Numbered from the stretch's first letter, positions 54,839 through 63,604 are shown. The stretch is DNA of 64,000 nt from Spirosoma arboris (GCF_009754945.1 NZ_WPIN01000004.1:558001-622000), one strand, 5' to 3'. Notes: generated by a model not told the origin, from the sequence alone. A program made the numbers and translations.

Positions 54839-54937
54839 AAACACGGAGATAACGGAGGTTTTCACGGAGAACATAGAGATTTCTATTTGTATTTTATTCC
54901 CGTGTTCTCCGTGGAAACCTCCGTTATCTCCGTGTTT
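54839..54937. repeat. Palindromic repeat, CACGGAG/AACGGAGG family, copy 2
   Basis: 35-base arms, 54839-54873 and 54903-54937, pair with one mismatch (units AACGGAGG and CACGGAGA). It lies just before the ATG of the next oxidoreductase gene (54946). Shares the unit AACGGAGGTTTTCACGGAG with the element at 15583. Confidence 0.9.
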
Positions 54938-54945
54938 AAAAAACC

Positions 54946-56346
54946 ATGTCAATGAAGTTATACCCCACCGTTGGTTGCCTACTTATGGCTGCATTGATTA
55001 CTGCCTGTCAGTCATCGAAGAATGAAATCGATACATCAGCGATCCGCCTGATTACCTTAGATCCCGGCCATTTCCATGCGGCACTGGTTCAGAAAATCAT
55101 GTACGAGGGCGTCGATTCGGTTGTGCATGTGTATGCTCCCGATGGCCCAGATTTACAACTGCATCTCGATAAAATTGAGGGCTACAACACCCGTGCCGAA
55201 AACCCAACCCATTGGAAAGAAGAGGTGTACAAAGGCACCGACTTTTTCGATAAGATGATCGCCGACAAAGCTGGTAACGTAGTGGTCATGGCAGGTAACA
55301 ACCGCCTGAAGACGGACTATATCCAGAAAACAGTTGGGGCTGGCTTCAACGTACTAGCCGATAAGCCAATGGTAATTAGCGCGTCGAACTTCGACCAGTT
55401 GAAAGAGTCGTTTGCTACTGCTGAAAAAAACAAGGTGATGCTTTACGACATCATGACAGAGCGGTACGAAATTACGACCATGCTGCAACGGGCGTTTTCG
55501 CAGCAAGCGGAAGTGTTTGGTACGTTGGAAAAAGGTACGCCTGAAAATCCAGCGGTTACCAAAGAAAGTGTGCACCATTTTTACAAGAACGTATCGGGTA
55601 GTATCCTCACTCGTCCGGCCTGGTTTATGGATGTGGCTCAGCAGGGCGAAGGTATAGTAGACGTAACCACTCACCTGGTCGATTTAGTGCAATGGGAATG
55701 CTTCCCTGAGCAAACGATTGATTATCAAAAAGACATCAGTCTGACATCGGCACGTCGGTGGACGACGGACATGAGTCTGAGCCAATTTAAGGCGATAACC
55801 AAACAGGATGCTTTCCCGGATTACCTCAAAAAGGACGTAGTGAAAGACAGCATTCTGCAGGTGTACAGCAATGGTGAAATCAATTACCAGTTGAAAGGAG
55901 TACACGCTAAAGTATCAGTTACCTGGGCTTACAAGGCACCCGAAGGCGCGGGCGATACACACTACTCCATCATGCGTGGCACCAAGGCTAACCTGATGAT
56001 CCGACAGGGAGCAGCTCAGCAATACAAGCCAACTTTATACGTAGAGGCTGTTGGGGGAAACAAGGGTTTGGAAGCTTCGCTGAAGACCGTTCTGCCCACC
56101 ATTCAGAAAGAATTTCCGGGTGTTGAGGTAAAGAAAATAGCTGCCGGTTGGGAAGTTATTATCCCGGAAAAATACAAAGAAGGTCACGAAGCGCACTTTG
56201 GTCGGGTTGCCCAGAAATACCTGGATTATCTGAAAGCCGGTAGCCTACCCACCTGGGAAGTCCCAAACATGATTGCCAAATACTACACGACCACACAGGC
56301 GCTGGAATTGGCCAGAAAATCTAAAGGTGCAAGAGCGAAAGAGTGA
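54946..56346 (+). CDS. Gfo/Idh/MocA-like lipoprotein oxidoreductase, copy 2
   Basis: A 466-residue lipoprotein (lipobox LMAALITAC, Cys21) with a Rossmann-type N-terminal part (VVVMAGNNRLKTDYI, NVLADKPMVIS) and a distinctive C-terminal domain (TRPAWFMDVAQQGEGIVDVTTHLVDLVQWECF) seen in putative periplasmic oxidoreductases. The usual GxGxxG is not present in clear form (RLITLDPGHFHAALV), so cofactor binding is atypical. Its last codons (ARAKE then stop) are encoded by the left arm of a palindromic repeat, so the true C-terminus may be an accident of repeat insertion. Confidence 0.85.
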   Translation: MSMKLYPTVGCLLMAALITACQSSKNEIDTSAIRLITLDPGHFHAALVQKIMYEGVDSVVHVYAPDGPDLQLHLDKIEGYNTRAENPTHWKEEVYKGTDFFDKMIADKAGNVVVMAGNNRLKTDYIQKTVGAGFNVLADKPMVISASNFDQLKESFATAEKNKVMLYDIMTERYEITTMLQRAFSQQAEVFGTLEKGTPENPAVTKESVHHFYKNVSGSILTRPAWFMDVAQQGEGIVDVTTHLVDLVQWECFPEQTIDYQKDISLTSARRWTTDMSLSQFKAITKQDAFPDYLKKDVVKDSILQVYSNGEINYQLKGVHAKVSVTWAYKAPEGAGDTHYSIMRGTKANLMIRQGAAQQYKPTLYVEAVGGNKGLEASLKTVLPTIQKEFPGVEVKKIAAGWEVIIPEKYKEGHEAHFGRVAQKYLDYLKAGSLPTWEVPNMIAKYYTTTQALELARKSKGARAKE

Positions 56347-56434
56347 AAGAGCGGGCTGGTATTTTAGTAATTGCCTGATTATTAAATTGTTTCATTTATT
56401 CTCCTCTCTTGCACTCATTCACTCTTTCGCTCTT
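56331..56434. repeat. Palindromic repeat, GAAAGAGCGAAAGAGTGAAAG family, copy 2
   Basis: AAGAGCGAAAGAGTGAA (56331-56347) pairs exactly with TTCACTCTTTCGCTCTT (56418-56434) across a 70-base AT-rich centre. The left arm contains the stop codon of the preceding gene, and the right arm ends seven bases before the ATG of the next. Same unit as the element at 41906. Confidence 0.85.
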
Positions 56435-56440
56435 TAAAAT

Positions 56441-57613
56441 ATGAACTCACCAAACGCCAATCGGCGCAACTTTATTAAAGAAACCATCAGCACGGCGGCT
56501 GGATTGGTTGTATTGCCCTCTCTATCAGGCGACCTGATCGGCGCGCCCGCTATCGTACGTGCCGAATCGCTGGGAAGTGATTCAGTACCGACCGGTGCCG
56601 CTCGAATTCGTTTTGCTGTCATTGGCATGAATCACGGCCACATTAACAGTCAGGTTGGGGCTGTTACTCGAGGTGGTGGCGAATTTGTTTCCTACTACGC
56701 CAAAGAGCCTGAACTAATGGCGGATTTTGCCAAACGCTATCCACAGGCAAAACAGGCGAAAAGCGAGGCTGAAATTCTTGAGGATAAGACCATTCAATTG
56801 GTTCTCAGTGCAGGCATCCCCGTTGACCGTGCTCCGCTCGGCATTCGGGTCATGAAGGCTGGAAAGGATTATATGTCCGATAAACCCGGCATCACGACTC
56901 TCGAACAATTGGCCGAAGTGCGTAAGGTTCAGAAAGAAACCAAGCGTATTTACTCGATCATGTACAGCGAGCGGTTTGAGAATAAGGCGACCGTTAAGGC
57001 GGGCGAATTAGTGCAGGCCGGTGCTATTGGTAATGTGATCCAAACTATTGGCTTGGGGCCACACCGCATGACGCCCGCATCGCGCCCGCCCTGGTTCTTC
57101 GAAAAGAAAGAGTTTGGTGGAATTATCTGCGACATTGGTTCCCATCAGTTCGACCAGTTTTTGTTTTTTACCGGCTCGAAGAAAGCAGACGTTGTTGCTT
57201 CACAGATCGGCAATGTTCATTTTCCGCAATACCCAAATTTTGAAGATTTTGGCGATGTGATGCTACGTGGTGACGGTGGTATGGGCTACATTCGGGTTGA
57301 CTGGTTTACGCCCGATGGGCTGAAAAGCTGGGGTGATGGACGTCTAACTATTCTTGGCACCGAAGGCTTTATCGAGCTGCGCAAGAATATTGACCCGGCC
57401 GGACATGAGGGTGGTAATCACTTGTTTATCACTGATAAGAAAGAGACCCGGTATATCGACTGCAACAAAGAATCTTTGCCCTATGGTGAGCAATTGGTAA
57501 ACGACATTTTGAATCGAACAGAGACCGCCATGACGCAGGAACATTGTTTCCTGGCTACAGAACTGGCATTAAAAGCGCAAAAACAGGCGCAAATCGTTCA
57601 TCTTAAGAAATGA
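56441..57613 (+). CDS. Gfo/Idh/MocA oxidoreductase with Tat-type signal, copy 3
   Basis: A 390-residue protein with a twin-arginine-type signal (ANRRNFIKETISTAAGLVV), a Rossmann-like fold (FAVIGMNHGHINSQVGAV; no classic GxGxxG, as in some family members), ISDKPGITT-like lysine segment (MSDKPGITTLEQL), and a C-terminal half with PPWFFEKKEFGGIICDIGSHQFDQFL. Probably periplasmic. Together with copies 1 and 2 it makes a cluster of three sugar-type oxidoreductases in one direction, likely acting in a single route. Confidence 0.88.
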   Translation: MNSPNANRRNFIKETISTAAGLVVLPSLSGDLIGAPAIVRAESLGSDSVPTGAARIRFAVIGMNHGHINSQVGAVTRGGGEFVSYYAKEPELMADFAKRYPQAKQAKSEAEILEDKTIQLVLSAGIPVDRAPLGIRVMKAGKDYMSDKPGITTLEQLAEVRKVQKETKRIYSIMYSERFENKATVKAGELVQAGAIGNVIQTIGLGPHRMTPASRPPWFFEKKEFGGIICDIGSHQFDQFLFFTGSKKADVVASQIGNVHFPQYPNFEDFGDVMLRGDGGMGYIRVDWFTPDGLKSWGDGRLTILGTEGFIELRKNIDPAGHEGGNHLFITDKKETRYIDCNKESLPYGEQLVNDILNRTETAMTQEHCFLATELALKAQKQAQIVHLKK

Positions 57614-57623
57614 GACAGTAGAT

Positions 57624-57661
57624 TTGGGTCTGGCATGGGTAAATGCCCGCGTCAGACCCAA
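57624..57661 (+). promoter_or_regulatory. Hairpin before the response regulator start
   Basis: TTGGGTCTG (57624-57632) pairs with CAGACCCAA (57653-57661), with an inner TGGG/GCCC stem. It spans the region between a possible TTG start at 57624 and the chosen TTG at 57663. It could act as a terminator for the oxidoreductase or mask the regulator start. Confidence 0.5.
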
Positions 57662-57662
57662 C

Positions 57663-59006
57663 TTGGCTGCTACTATTCTAATTATCGACGACGAGTCGCG
57701 GTTGCGGCAGCTTCTGGCCCGCATCCTGCAACTAGAAGGCTACACGGTGCTGGAAGCCGAAAATGCCCGTGCAGGTCTTAAAATTCTCGAACGGGATGAT
57801 ATTCATCTGGTCATCAGCGATGTAAAATTGCCGGATAGAAACGGTATTGAACTATCGGCCCAGATTAAGCAACTCTACCCGGCTACCGAAATCATTGTGC
57901 TGACTGCTTACGGCACCATTTCGGATGGGGTGACAGCCATTAAAAATGGCGCGTTTGACTACATCACCAAAGGCGATGATAACGACCGGATTATTCCGTT
58001 GGTGAGTCGGGCAGTTGAGAAAGCAACCCTACAGTTCAGGATTAAACAATTAGAGCAGCGTGTAGGCCAACGTTATGGATTTGATGGCATCATTGGTCAG
58101 TCAAAATCTATTCAACAAGCTATTGGCCTCGCCCGAAAAGTAGCGGTCACGGATACCACCGTATTATTAACGGGCGAAACCGGTACTGGAAAGGAAGTCT
58201 TCGCACAAGCTATTCATCAGGCCAGTCCCCGCCGAACAGGACCCTTTGTAGCCATCAACTGTGGGGCATTGGGTAAAGACATTCTCGAAAGCGAACTCTT
58301 TGGTCACCGTGCTGGCGCTTTTACCGGGGCTAGTCGCGACCAGAAAGGGCTATTCGCCGAAGCAGACAAAGGCACCATTTTCTTAGATGAGATTGGCGAA
58401 ATGCCGCTCGACCTACAGGCCAAACTACTACGTGTGCTCGAAGCCCATGAGTTTCTGCGGGTGGGCGATACCAAGCCAACCAAAACGGATGTGCGCGTTA
58501 TTGCTGCCACCAACCGAAGTTTAGAGGAAGAGGCCAATGCTAATCACTTTCGACTGGATTTATACTACCGTCTGTCGGTGTTCAGTATTGAGTTGCCTCC
58601 CCTGCGCGATCGGCGCGACGACATACCGACGCTGGCTGGCCAGTTTGCTCAACAAGAAGCGACTAAAGTAGGTAAACGGACTATTCGGCTTAATCCTGGC
58701 TTTGTACAGAAACTCCAGCAACACAGCTGGAAAGGAAATATTCGCGAACTAAAGAACGTCATCGAACGAGCGGTAATCCTGGCCGACACGCGCGATGACG
58801 GAACAACCGAACTGACAACCGATCTGTTACCTTATGATATGCAGGACGGTGTACTGCTCGCTAATCCAGCTGCCATGGATTTAGCTACTGTTGAGCAACA
58901 ACACATTCGACGAGTTTTACGCCATACCAACGGCAACAAAGCAGAAGCCGCCAGGTTGCTGGATATCGGCCTGACGACCCTTTATCGTAAACTGGGCGAA
59001 CAGTAA
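57663..59006 (+). CDS. Sigma-54-dependent response regulator (NtrC/AtoC type)
   Basis: A 447-residue three-domain activator. Receiver: IIDDE acidic pocket, phospho-Asp53 in VISDVKLPD, Thr/Ser switch in LTAYGT, Lys103. AAA+ domain: Walker A GETGTGKE at 171-178 and GAFTGA (218-223) that contacts sigma-54. C-terminal Fis-type HTH (NGNKAEAARLLDIGLTTLYRKL). The frame opens at a TTG at 57624; the TTG at 57663 gives MAATILIIDDES, the usual start, and leaves the hairpin outside the coding region. No histidine kinase gene is adjacent, so it is an orphan in this window. Confidence 0.9.
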   Translation: MAATILIIDDESRLRQLLARILQLEGYTVLEAENARAGLKILERDDIHLVISDVKLPDRNGIELSAQIKQLYPATEIIVLTAYGTISDGVTAIKNGAFDYITKGDDNDRIIPLVSRAVEKATLQFRIKQLEQRVGQRYGFDGIIGQSKSIQQAIGLARKVAVTDTTVLLTGETGTGKEVFAQAIHQASPRRTGPFVAINCGALGKDILESELFGHRAGAFTGASRDQKGLFAEADKGTIFLDEIGEMPLDLQAKLLRVLEAHEFLRVGDTKPTKTDVRVIAATNRSLEEEANANHFRLDLYYRLSVFSIELPPLRDRRDDIPTLAGQFAQQEATKVGKRTIRLNPGFVQKLQQHSWKGNIRELKNVIERAVILADTRDDGTTELTTDLLPYDMQDGVLLANPAAMDLATVEQQHIRRVLRHTNGNKAEAARLLDIGLTTLYRKLGEQ

Positions 59007-59020
59007 TCAGAACTCATTTA

Positions 59021-59722
59021 CTAGATAGGCTGACCAATGTTGATGTGAAAATTAAACATGGGTGTTTTCAACGTACTATAGAGTCGTACCCAGATCGGTA
59101 ACAGCATTTCGGTAGCGCGCGCAGTTGTCAGATCACCCAGGTCAATAATATTGGCCTGTTTCCAGCCAAAGGCTTTTAAGAATTCGATGGTTTCCTCCTT
59201 GGCCCGATTGTCGTTGCCACTAACAAAAACCGTGTGTTCGCCAGGTAGCAATGCTGGATTCACCATGAGACTGGCATTCATGGTATTTAATGTTTTTACG
59301 ACGTTTAGCATCGGGAAAGCCCGTTGAATTTCTTCCGCTAACGAATTTGTGTTGCAAACCGACAGAGAAGGAGGGAAGCCATTCGAAAAATCGAGCGGAT
59401 TGGCTATGTCGATCAGCAATTTTCCTGACAGGTTTTCTGCGCCAGCCAGGTTTAATACGTCAATAGAAGCATCTCCTTTCGTACAATTGAACAAAACCGA
59501 TGCCTGTTGGGCGGCTTCGGCAAAGGTGGCCAGGCTAATGGTTTCGTGCGCTTTTAACCAAGTGCTGAATGGCGGATTGCCATACGGACCTGGTGCTGTT
59601 TTGGACAACGTATCGACTACGTCGCGAGTGCCAATCGTAACACTGTATCCTAAGTTGGTCAGTCGTTCGGCAAAGGTTTGCCCTACGACACCGGTCCCTA
59701 AAACGGCGATTTTCTGTTCCAT
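59021..59722 (-). CDS. NADPH-dependent oxidoreductase (F420-reductase-like NAD(P)-binding family)
   Basis: A 233-residue Rossmann protein (AVLGTGVVGQTFAERLTNLG; GTRD at the end of the second strand suggests NADP). Later motifs: IDIANPLDF, VVKTLNTMNASLMVNP, FVSGNDNRAK and IIDLGDLTTARATEMLLPIWVRL. These match the NADPH-dependent F420 reductase fold family, members of which in non-F420 bacteria act as flavin or unknown reductases. It is divergent from an HxlR regulator with candidate operators between, so it is probably controlled by that regulator. Confidence 0.85.
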   Translation of the reverse strand: MEQKIAVLGTGVVGQTFAERLTNLGYSVTIGTRDVVDTLSKTAPGPYGNPPFSTWLKAHETISLATFAEAAQQASVLFNCTKGDASIDVLNLAGAENLSGKLLIDIANPLDFSNGFPPSLSVCNTNSLAEEIQRAFPMLNVVKTLNTMNASLMVNPALLPGEHTVFVSGNDNRAKEETIEFLKAFGWKQANIIDLGDLTTARATEMLLPIWVRLYSTLKTPMFNFHINIGQPI

Positions 59723-59739
59723 ATCTGAGGTTGATTTGT

Positions 59740-59756
59740 ACTATAAAATTTATAGT
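59740..59756. promoter_or_regulatory. Candidate HxlR operator 1
   Basis: ACTATAAAATTTATAGT, perfect 8-base arms around one A. It lies 17 bases upstream of the oxidoreductase ATG, where a bound regulator would block transcription. Confidence 0.5.
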
Positions 59757-59791
59757 TGCAAACCTATTTATAGCTTTTTAGCTTCGCAATA

Positions 59792-59809
59792 ACTATCAAA
59801 AATGGTAGT
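59792..59809. promoter_or_regulatory. Candidate HxlR operator 2
   Basis: ACTATCAAAAATGGTAGT: arms ACTATCA and TGGTAGT pair with one mismatch, four-base centre. It shares the ACTA...TAGT ends with operator 1 and lies nearer the regulator gene. Confidence 0.4.
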
Positions 59810-59861
59810 ACCGAAATTTTTCAATTAGTTCAGGCAATAGGCCAGATGGTGAACATAGAAT

Positions 59862-60236
59862 ATGAAATTAAATGATCAGGAAGTTGCTGTTGAACTGAAT
59901 GGGAAACGCTACCACTGCGCAATGGACATCACTATGGATTACATTGGTGGTAAGTGGAAAACGGTTGTGCTCTGGTATCTGCGAAATGATAAAAAACGAT
60001 TTGGCGAACTCCGAAAACTCATTCCGCAAATGACCGAGCGAATGCTTAGTATTCAGTTGAAACAACTGGAAGAGGATGGATTGATCCGACGAGAAGTATT
60101 TACCGATAAGCCACCTCTAAAAGTAGAATATTCGTTGACTGATTTTGGCCTGTCGCTCCTTCCCGTTCTGGATGCGGTTGCTAAGTGGGGTCGTGAGCTA
60201 GGCCAATCGAACGGAAAGCTGGTGGAGATTAATTAG
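59862..60236 (+). CDS. HxlR/DUF24 family transcriptional regulator
   Basis: A 124-residue winged-helix regulator with the family core: YHCAMDITMDYIGGKWKTVVLWYLRNDKKRFGELRKLIPQM, then RMLSIQLKQLEEDGLI and the wing FTDKPPLKVEYSLTDFG. Cys19 in CAMD is the position used as a redox/electrophile sensor in many members (for example YodB, HypR). Divergent from the NADPH oxidoreductase, with two palindromes between. This fits a sensor of reactive electrophiles controlling a reductase. Confidence 0.93.
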   Translation: MKLNDQEVAVELNGKRYHCAMDITMDYIGGKWKTVVLWYLRNDKKRFGELRKLIPQMTERMLSIQLKQLEEDGLIRREVFTDKPPLKVEYSLTDFGLSLLPVLDAVAKWGRELGQSNGKLVEIN

Positions 60237-60294
60237 CGGAGATCGTCAAGATTAAATAATGTGTAAAATAAGCCAAAACAACGAAGGTGTGCTG

Positions 60295-60302
60295 TAGTTT
60301 TG
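60295..60302 (+). promoter_or_regulatory. -7 box for kup
   Basis: TAGTTTTG, matching TAnnTTTG, about 30 bases before the kup ATG. No -33 element is clear. Confidence 0.4.
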
Positions 60303-60331
60303 AGGGTAACTAATTCTATCCGATTGGCTTC

Positions 60332-62299
60332 ATGTCTACATCTCATTCGTCAATAAATAAAGTCTCTGCTCAGGGTTTATTGGTCGCCATCGGCATTGTG
60401 TTCGGTGATATTGGTACGTCGCCCCTGTATACGCTGGCGGCTGTTACGCGTGGTAAAGACCTGACCGAAACGCTGGTGCTTGGTACGTTGTCATGTGTGA
60501 TCTGGACGCTGACCTTGCAGACAACAATCAAGTATGTAATTATTACCCTCCAGGCTGATAACAAAGGAGAAGGAGGTATTTTCTCTCTGTACACACTTGT
60601 TCGGCGCTTTACCGGGAAGTGGTTGTTGTATCCTGCCGTAATTGGTGGCTCGTTTCTGCTGGCCGATGGTTTGATTACCCCGCCAATTTCGGTCTCTTCG
60701 GCCATTGAAGGGCTGCTCATTTTTTACCCCCACCTCGATACCGTTCCCATTGTTATCGGGATTCTGATTGCTCTTTTTGTGAGCCAGCAATTCGGGACAC
60801 AGCAATTAGGAAAGCTCTTTGGGCCAATCATGCTGGTCTGGTTCACGTTTATTGGGGTGATTGGTTTTCTGGCCTTGCTGGGGCAGCCATCCGTTCTGAA
60901 AGCAATAAATCCCGTCTGGGCTTTCCGGTTAATAGCTGAATATCCGGGCGGATTCTGGTTGCTGGGGGGCGTCTTTCTCTGCACAACTGGAGCTGAAGCG
61001 CTCTATTCCGACATGGGCCATTGCGGTCGAGGTAATATCCGGGCCAGTTGGGCCTATGTCAAGTTAACCTTGTTGCTATCGTATGCCGGTCAGTCGGCCT
61101 GGCTGATGCAGCACCTTGGCAATCGCGTTGGTGAAACCAGCCCGTTTTATTCCATCGTACCGGCCCCGCTGGTTGTGTTCAGTATTGGGTTGGCAACCTT
61201 AGCGACCATCATTGCGTCGCAGGCACTCATTAGCGGGTCGTTTACACTGGTAGGGGAGGCTATGCGACTGAATCTGTGGCCTCGTCAGCGCGTCGTTTAT
61301 CCATCCGATTTCCGTGGGCAATTGTATGTGCCCTTCGTCAACTGGGGCCTCATGACGGGTTGTATTCTGATGGTGCTCCACTTTAAGGAGTCCAAAAATA
61401 TGGAAGCGGCTTTTGGATTAGCTGTTACGCTTACCATGCTGATGAGCACAGTGTTGATGAGTACCTATCTGCGCGTAAAGCGTTTTAATCCTATATTGAT
61501 CGTTGTCATTACAGGCGTATTTCTGGCTGTAGAAACTACGTTCCTGAGTGCCAATCTGGTGAAGTTTGAAGAAGGCGGCTGGATTTCGGTAACGATGGGG
61601 CTGATACTGATGGCCATGATGCTATTCTGGTATCGGGGCGAAACCATCAAAGCACAACTCATTCGCTACGATTCTCTGCCCGACAATCTGCCGCTATTGA
61701 AAAAGCTGAGTAACGACTTTGAGATTCCCAAATTTGCGACTCACTTGGTCTACATGACCACTGCCGAAGACTCCCGTAAAATTGAAGCTGAAACACTGTA
61801 TTCAATCCTGAATCGAGCGCCCAAACGAGCAGATATTTACTGGTTTCTTCATGTATGTGTTGAAGATGAGCCTTATGTGATGCGTTACAAAGTGGACATG
61901 CTGGCTCATGATGATGTTTATTTTATTACGTTTTATCTGGGCTTTCGGGTGCAACCGCGTATTAACCTGTTGTTCAGAATGGTGGTGGAAGATATGGTGA
62001 AAGGCAAAGAAGTAACGATCGACAGTCGTTATCAGTCGCTCAATATCCATCGCGTTCCAGGTGATTTTCGGTTCGTACTGTTTCGGTCATTTCTTTCGTA
62101 TGAGAATGATCTGCCCATTGGTTCTCAATTGATTATGACGGGCTATTTCTTCCTCAAGTCTATTGCATTGCCTCCCCAGGCGGCTTACGGTCTGGATACA
62201 AGCAACGTTGTCATTGAAGATGTACCGTTAGTGCTAACTCCGCCGAATAACATCCGACTCGTGCGTGTGAAGCCCAAACACGAATCTTCAGCAGAGTAG
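60332..62299 (+). CDS. kup: Kup-type potassium transporter
   Basis: Low-affinity K+ uptake, proton-coupled. The 655 residues begin with about twelve membrane spans (IGIVFGDIGTSPLYTL, NKGEGGIFSLYTLVRRF, GSFLLADGLITPPISVSSAIEGL, TTGAEALYSDMGHCGRGNIR; the Asp and Glu residues in these are conserved in Kup). A cytosolic C-terminal third of about 200 residues follows. Length is standard. The window thus has a K+ uptake system (this gene) and a channel (21800) but they are far apart. Confidence 0.96.
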   Translation: MSTSHSSINKVSAQGLLVAIGIVFGDIGTSPLYTLAAVTRGKDLTETLVLGTLSCVIWTLTLQTTIKYVIITLQADNKGEGGIFSLYTLVRRFTGKWLLYPAVIGGSFLLADGLITPPISVSSAIEGLLIFYPHLDTVPIVIGILIALFVSQQFGTQQLGKLFGPIMLVWFTFIGVIGFLALLGQPSVLKAINPVWAFRLIAEYPGGFWLLGGVFLCTTGAEALYSDMGHCGRGNIRASWAYVKLTLLLSYAGQSAWLMQHLGNRVGETSPFYSIVPAPLVVFSIGLATLATIIASQALISGSFTLVGEAMRLNLWPRQRVVYPSDFRGQLYVPFVNWGLMTGCILMVLHFKESKNMEAAFGLAVTLTMLMSTVLMSTYLRVKRFNPILIVVITGVFLAVETTFLSANLVKFEEGGWISVTMGLILMAMMLFWYRGETIKAQLIRYDSLPDNLPLLKKLSNDFEIPKFATHLVYMTTAEDSRKIEAETLYSILNRAPKRADIYWFLHVCVEDEPYVMRYKVDMLAHDDVYFITFYLGFRVQPRINLLFRMVVEDMVKGKEVTIDSRYQSLNIHRVPGDFRFVLFRSFLSYENDLPIGSQLIMTGYFFLKSIALPPQAAYGLDTSNVVIEDVPLVLTPPNNIRLVRVKPKHESSAE

Positions 62300-62360
62300 T
62301 TGCTGACCATATCCACCACTTGAGATACTTTTAACCGCGATTGCTAGTTAATCATACTGT

Positions 62361-63287
62361 TCAGCATCCTCCATCTCTGGGGATGGCATAAATCGCGTTG
62401 CCTGAAACAGATAAATTGAAGACCTTATTTTCGATTGAAGGCAGCAGCAGTTTCCATGTTTTTCCCTGGTCAGATGATCTGAAAATACCGTCAGGATGAC
62501 CACAAAAGAAGTATTCGCCAACCTGAATAATTGAGGCAATGGATGCGGTCGCCGGAAGGCCAGCATCAATGGATTGCCAGATTTTGCCGCCGTCGTAGGA
62601 TGTTCGCACTCGTCTGGTCATCGACTCTGTATTGTACGTGATGGCAGCGAATCCGCCTTTGATGCGTTCTACAGCGATGCCTACACCGCCCTCACGAATC
62701 ACCAAATCCCAGTTTTCACCATCATCGGTCGATCTTAATATACCGCTCTGGCTGGTCGCCATCAATACACCGTTTGACTCTACCAATTTCATCACCCAGC
62801 CTCCAGTATGGACTTGTTTCCAGGTTTCCCCATTGGTAGTGGATTTAAAAAGGCCGTTGTTGCAACCGATGAAAACGGTGCCTCCGGCAGTTTCAAAAAC
62901 GGTGTTTACTCCTTTGTGTTGAAAATTCGTGTACGTAGGCGACCATACATTGCTGCGATGCTCGTTAGGGAAACTCTCTTTTTGCCAAAAAGGAGCTGTG
63001 GAAGTTGGTTTGCCATGATAGATCTCATTTCCAGCCCGTATATAAAGCTCTCTATCCTTTTCAATGATATCCTCCGCCTGCGCACCTTCAGGTAACCCTT
63101 CGCTAATGTCCTGCCATGTCTGCCCGCCATCCGTAGATTTAAAAACGATGTTTGCCGCTGCGGGCTTACCTCTTTTCTGTATTTGCTGACTATCTGGGTG
63201 AGGGAATGACTTTGGAAATTCTAACGCTTTATCTAACGCAAAGGAGAGTTGACAAAGGAGCAACAAAGCAAGGCCATAGCTATTCAT
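62361..63287 (-). CDS. Secreted BNR/Asp-box repeat beta-propeller protein
   Basis: A 308-residue protein with a short signal peptide (LALLLLCQLSFA) and at least five Asp-box repeats: STDGGQTWQDI, STTNGETWKQV, STDDGENWDLV, SYDGGKIWQSI and SSDQGKTWKLL. These repeats form beta-propeller blades in sialidases, Ycf48-like factors and sortilins. No sialidase catalytic residues are visible, so enzymatic activity is not implied. It is convergent with kup; the start region faces the RidA gene. Confidence 0.85.
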   Translation of the reverse strand: MNSYGLALLLLCQLSFALDKALEFPKSFPHPDSQQIQKRGKPAAANIVFKSTDGGQTWQDISEGLPEGAQAEDIIEKDRELYIRAGNEIYHGKPTSTAPFWQKESFPNEHRSNVWSPTYTNFQHKGVNTVFETAGGTVFIGCNNGLFKSTTNGETWKQVHTGGWVMKLVESNGVLMATSQSGILRSTDDGENWDLVIREGGVGIAVERIKGGFAAITYNTESMTRRVRTSYDGGKIWQSIDAGLPATASIASIIQVGEYFFCGHPDGIFRSSDQGKTWKLLLPSIENKVFNLSVSGNAIYAIPRDGGC

Positions 63288-63604
63288 GACTAGAATTGAT
63301 TTGGTGAAACAACTACGTAAAAGTATTGATCCTCAACCGTCCTGAAGTTTTTTACTGGTAAAACATTGTAAACGATATGTAAAATGTTCGTAAAGCCATC
63401 GCTTGATCAATTGGCATGAGTTTTCTTATGCAGTAGCTGAACATCGGGGTGGAGTCCAATTGACGCCATTTCCAGTTAGCACTGTTGATTGCTTCTATTT
63501 TTTTTGAGTTGTCGAATCAGGGTATGACATAAGGCTGTCACTGATGGCCTTGACCTTTGTAAAAGCAAAATCAACTGCTCGTTTACACAATTCGAAAGAT
63601 AACC
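63288..63604. other. Intergenic region before the RidA gene
   Basis: About 317 bases between divergent starts. TTGACCTTTG near 63552 is close to the -7 form and would serve the RidA gene. I see no gene or strong hairpin. Confidence 0.3.

Noticed and set aside
57624..57662. Longer response regulator start at TTG 57624
   Set aside because: The first 13 codons coincide with a hairpin and do not match the receiver domain; TTG 57663 gives the usual receiver start.
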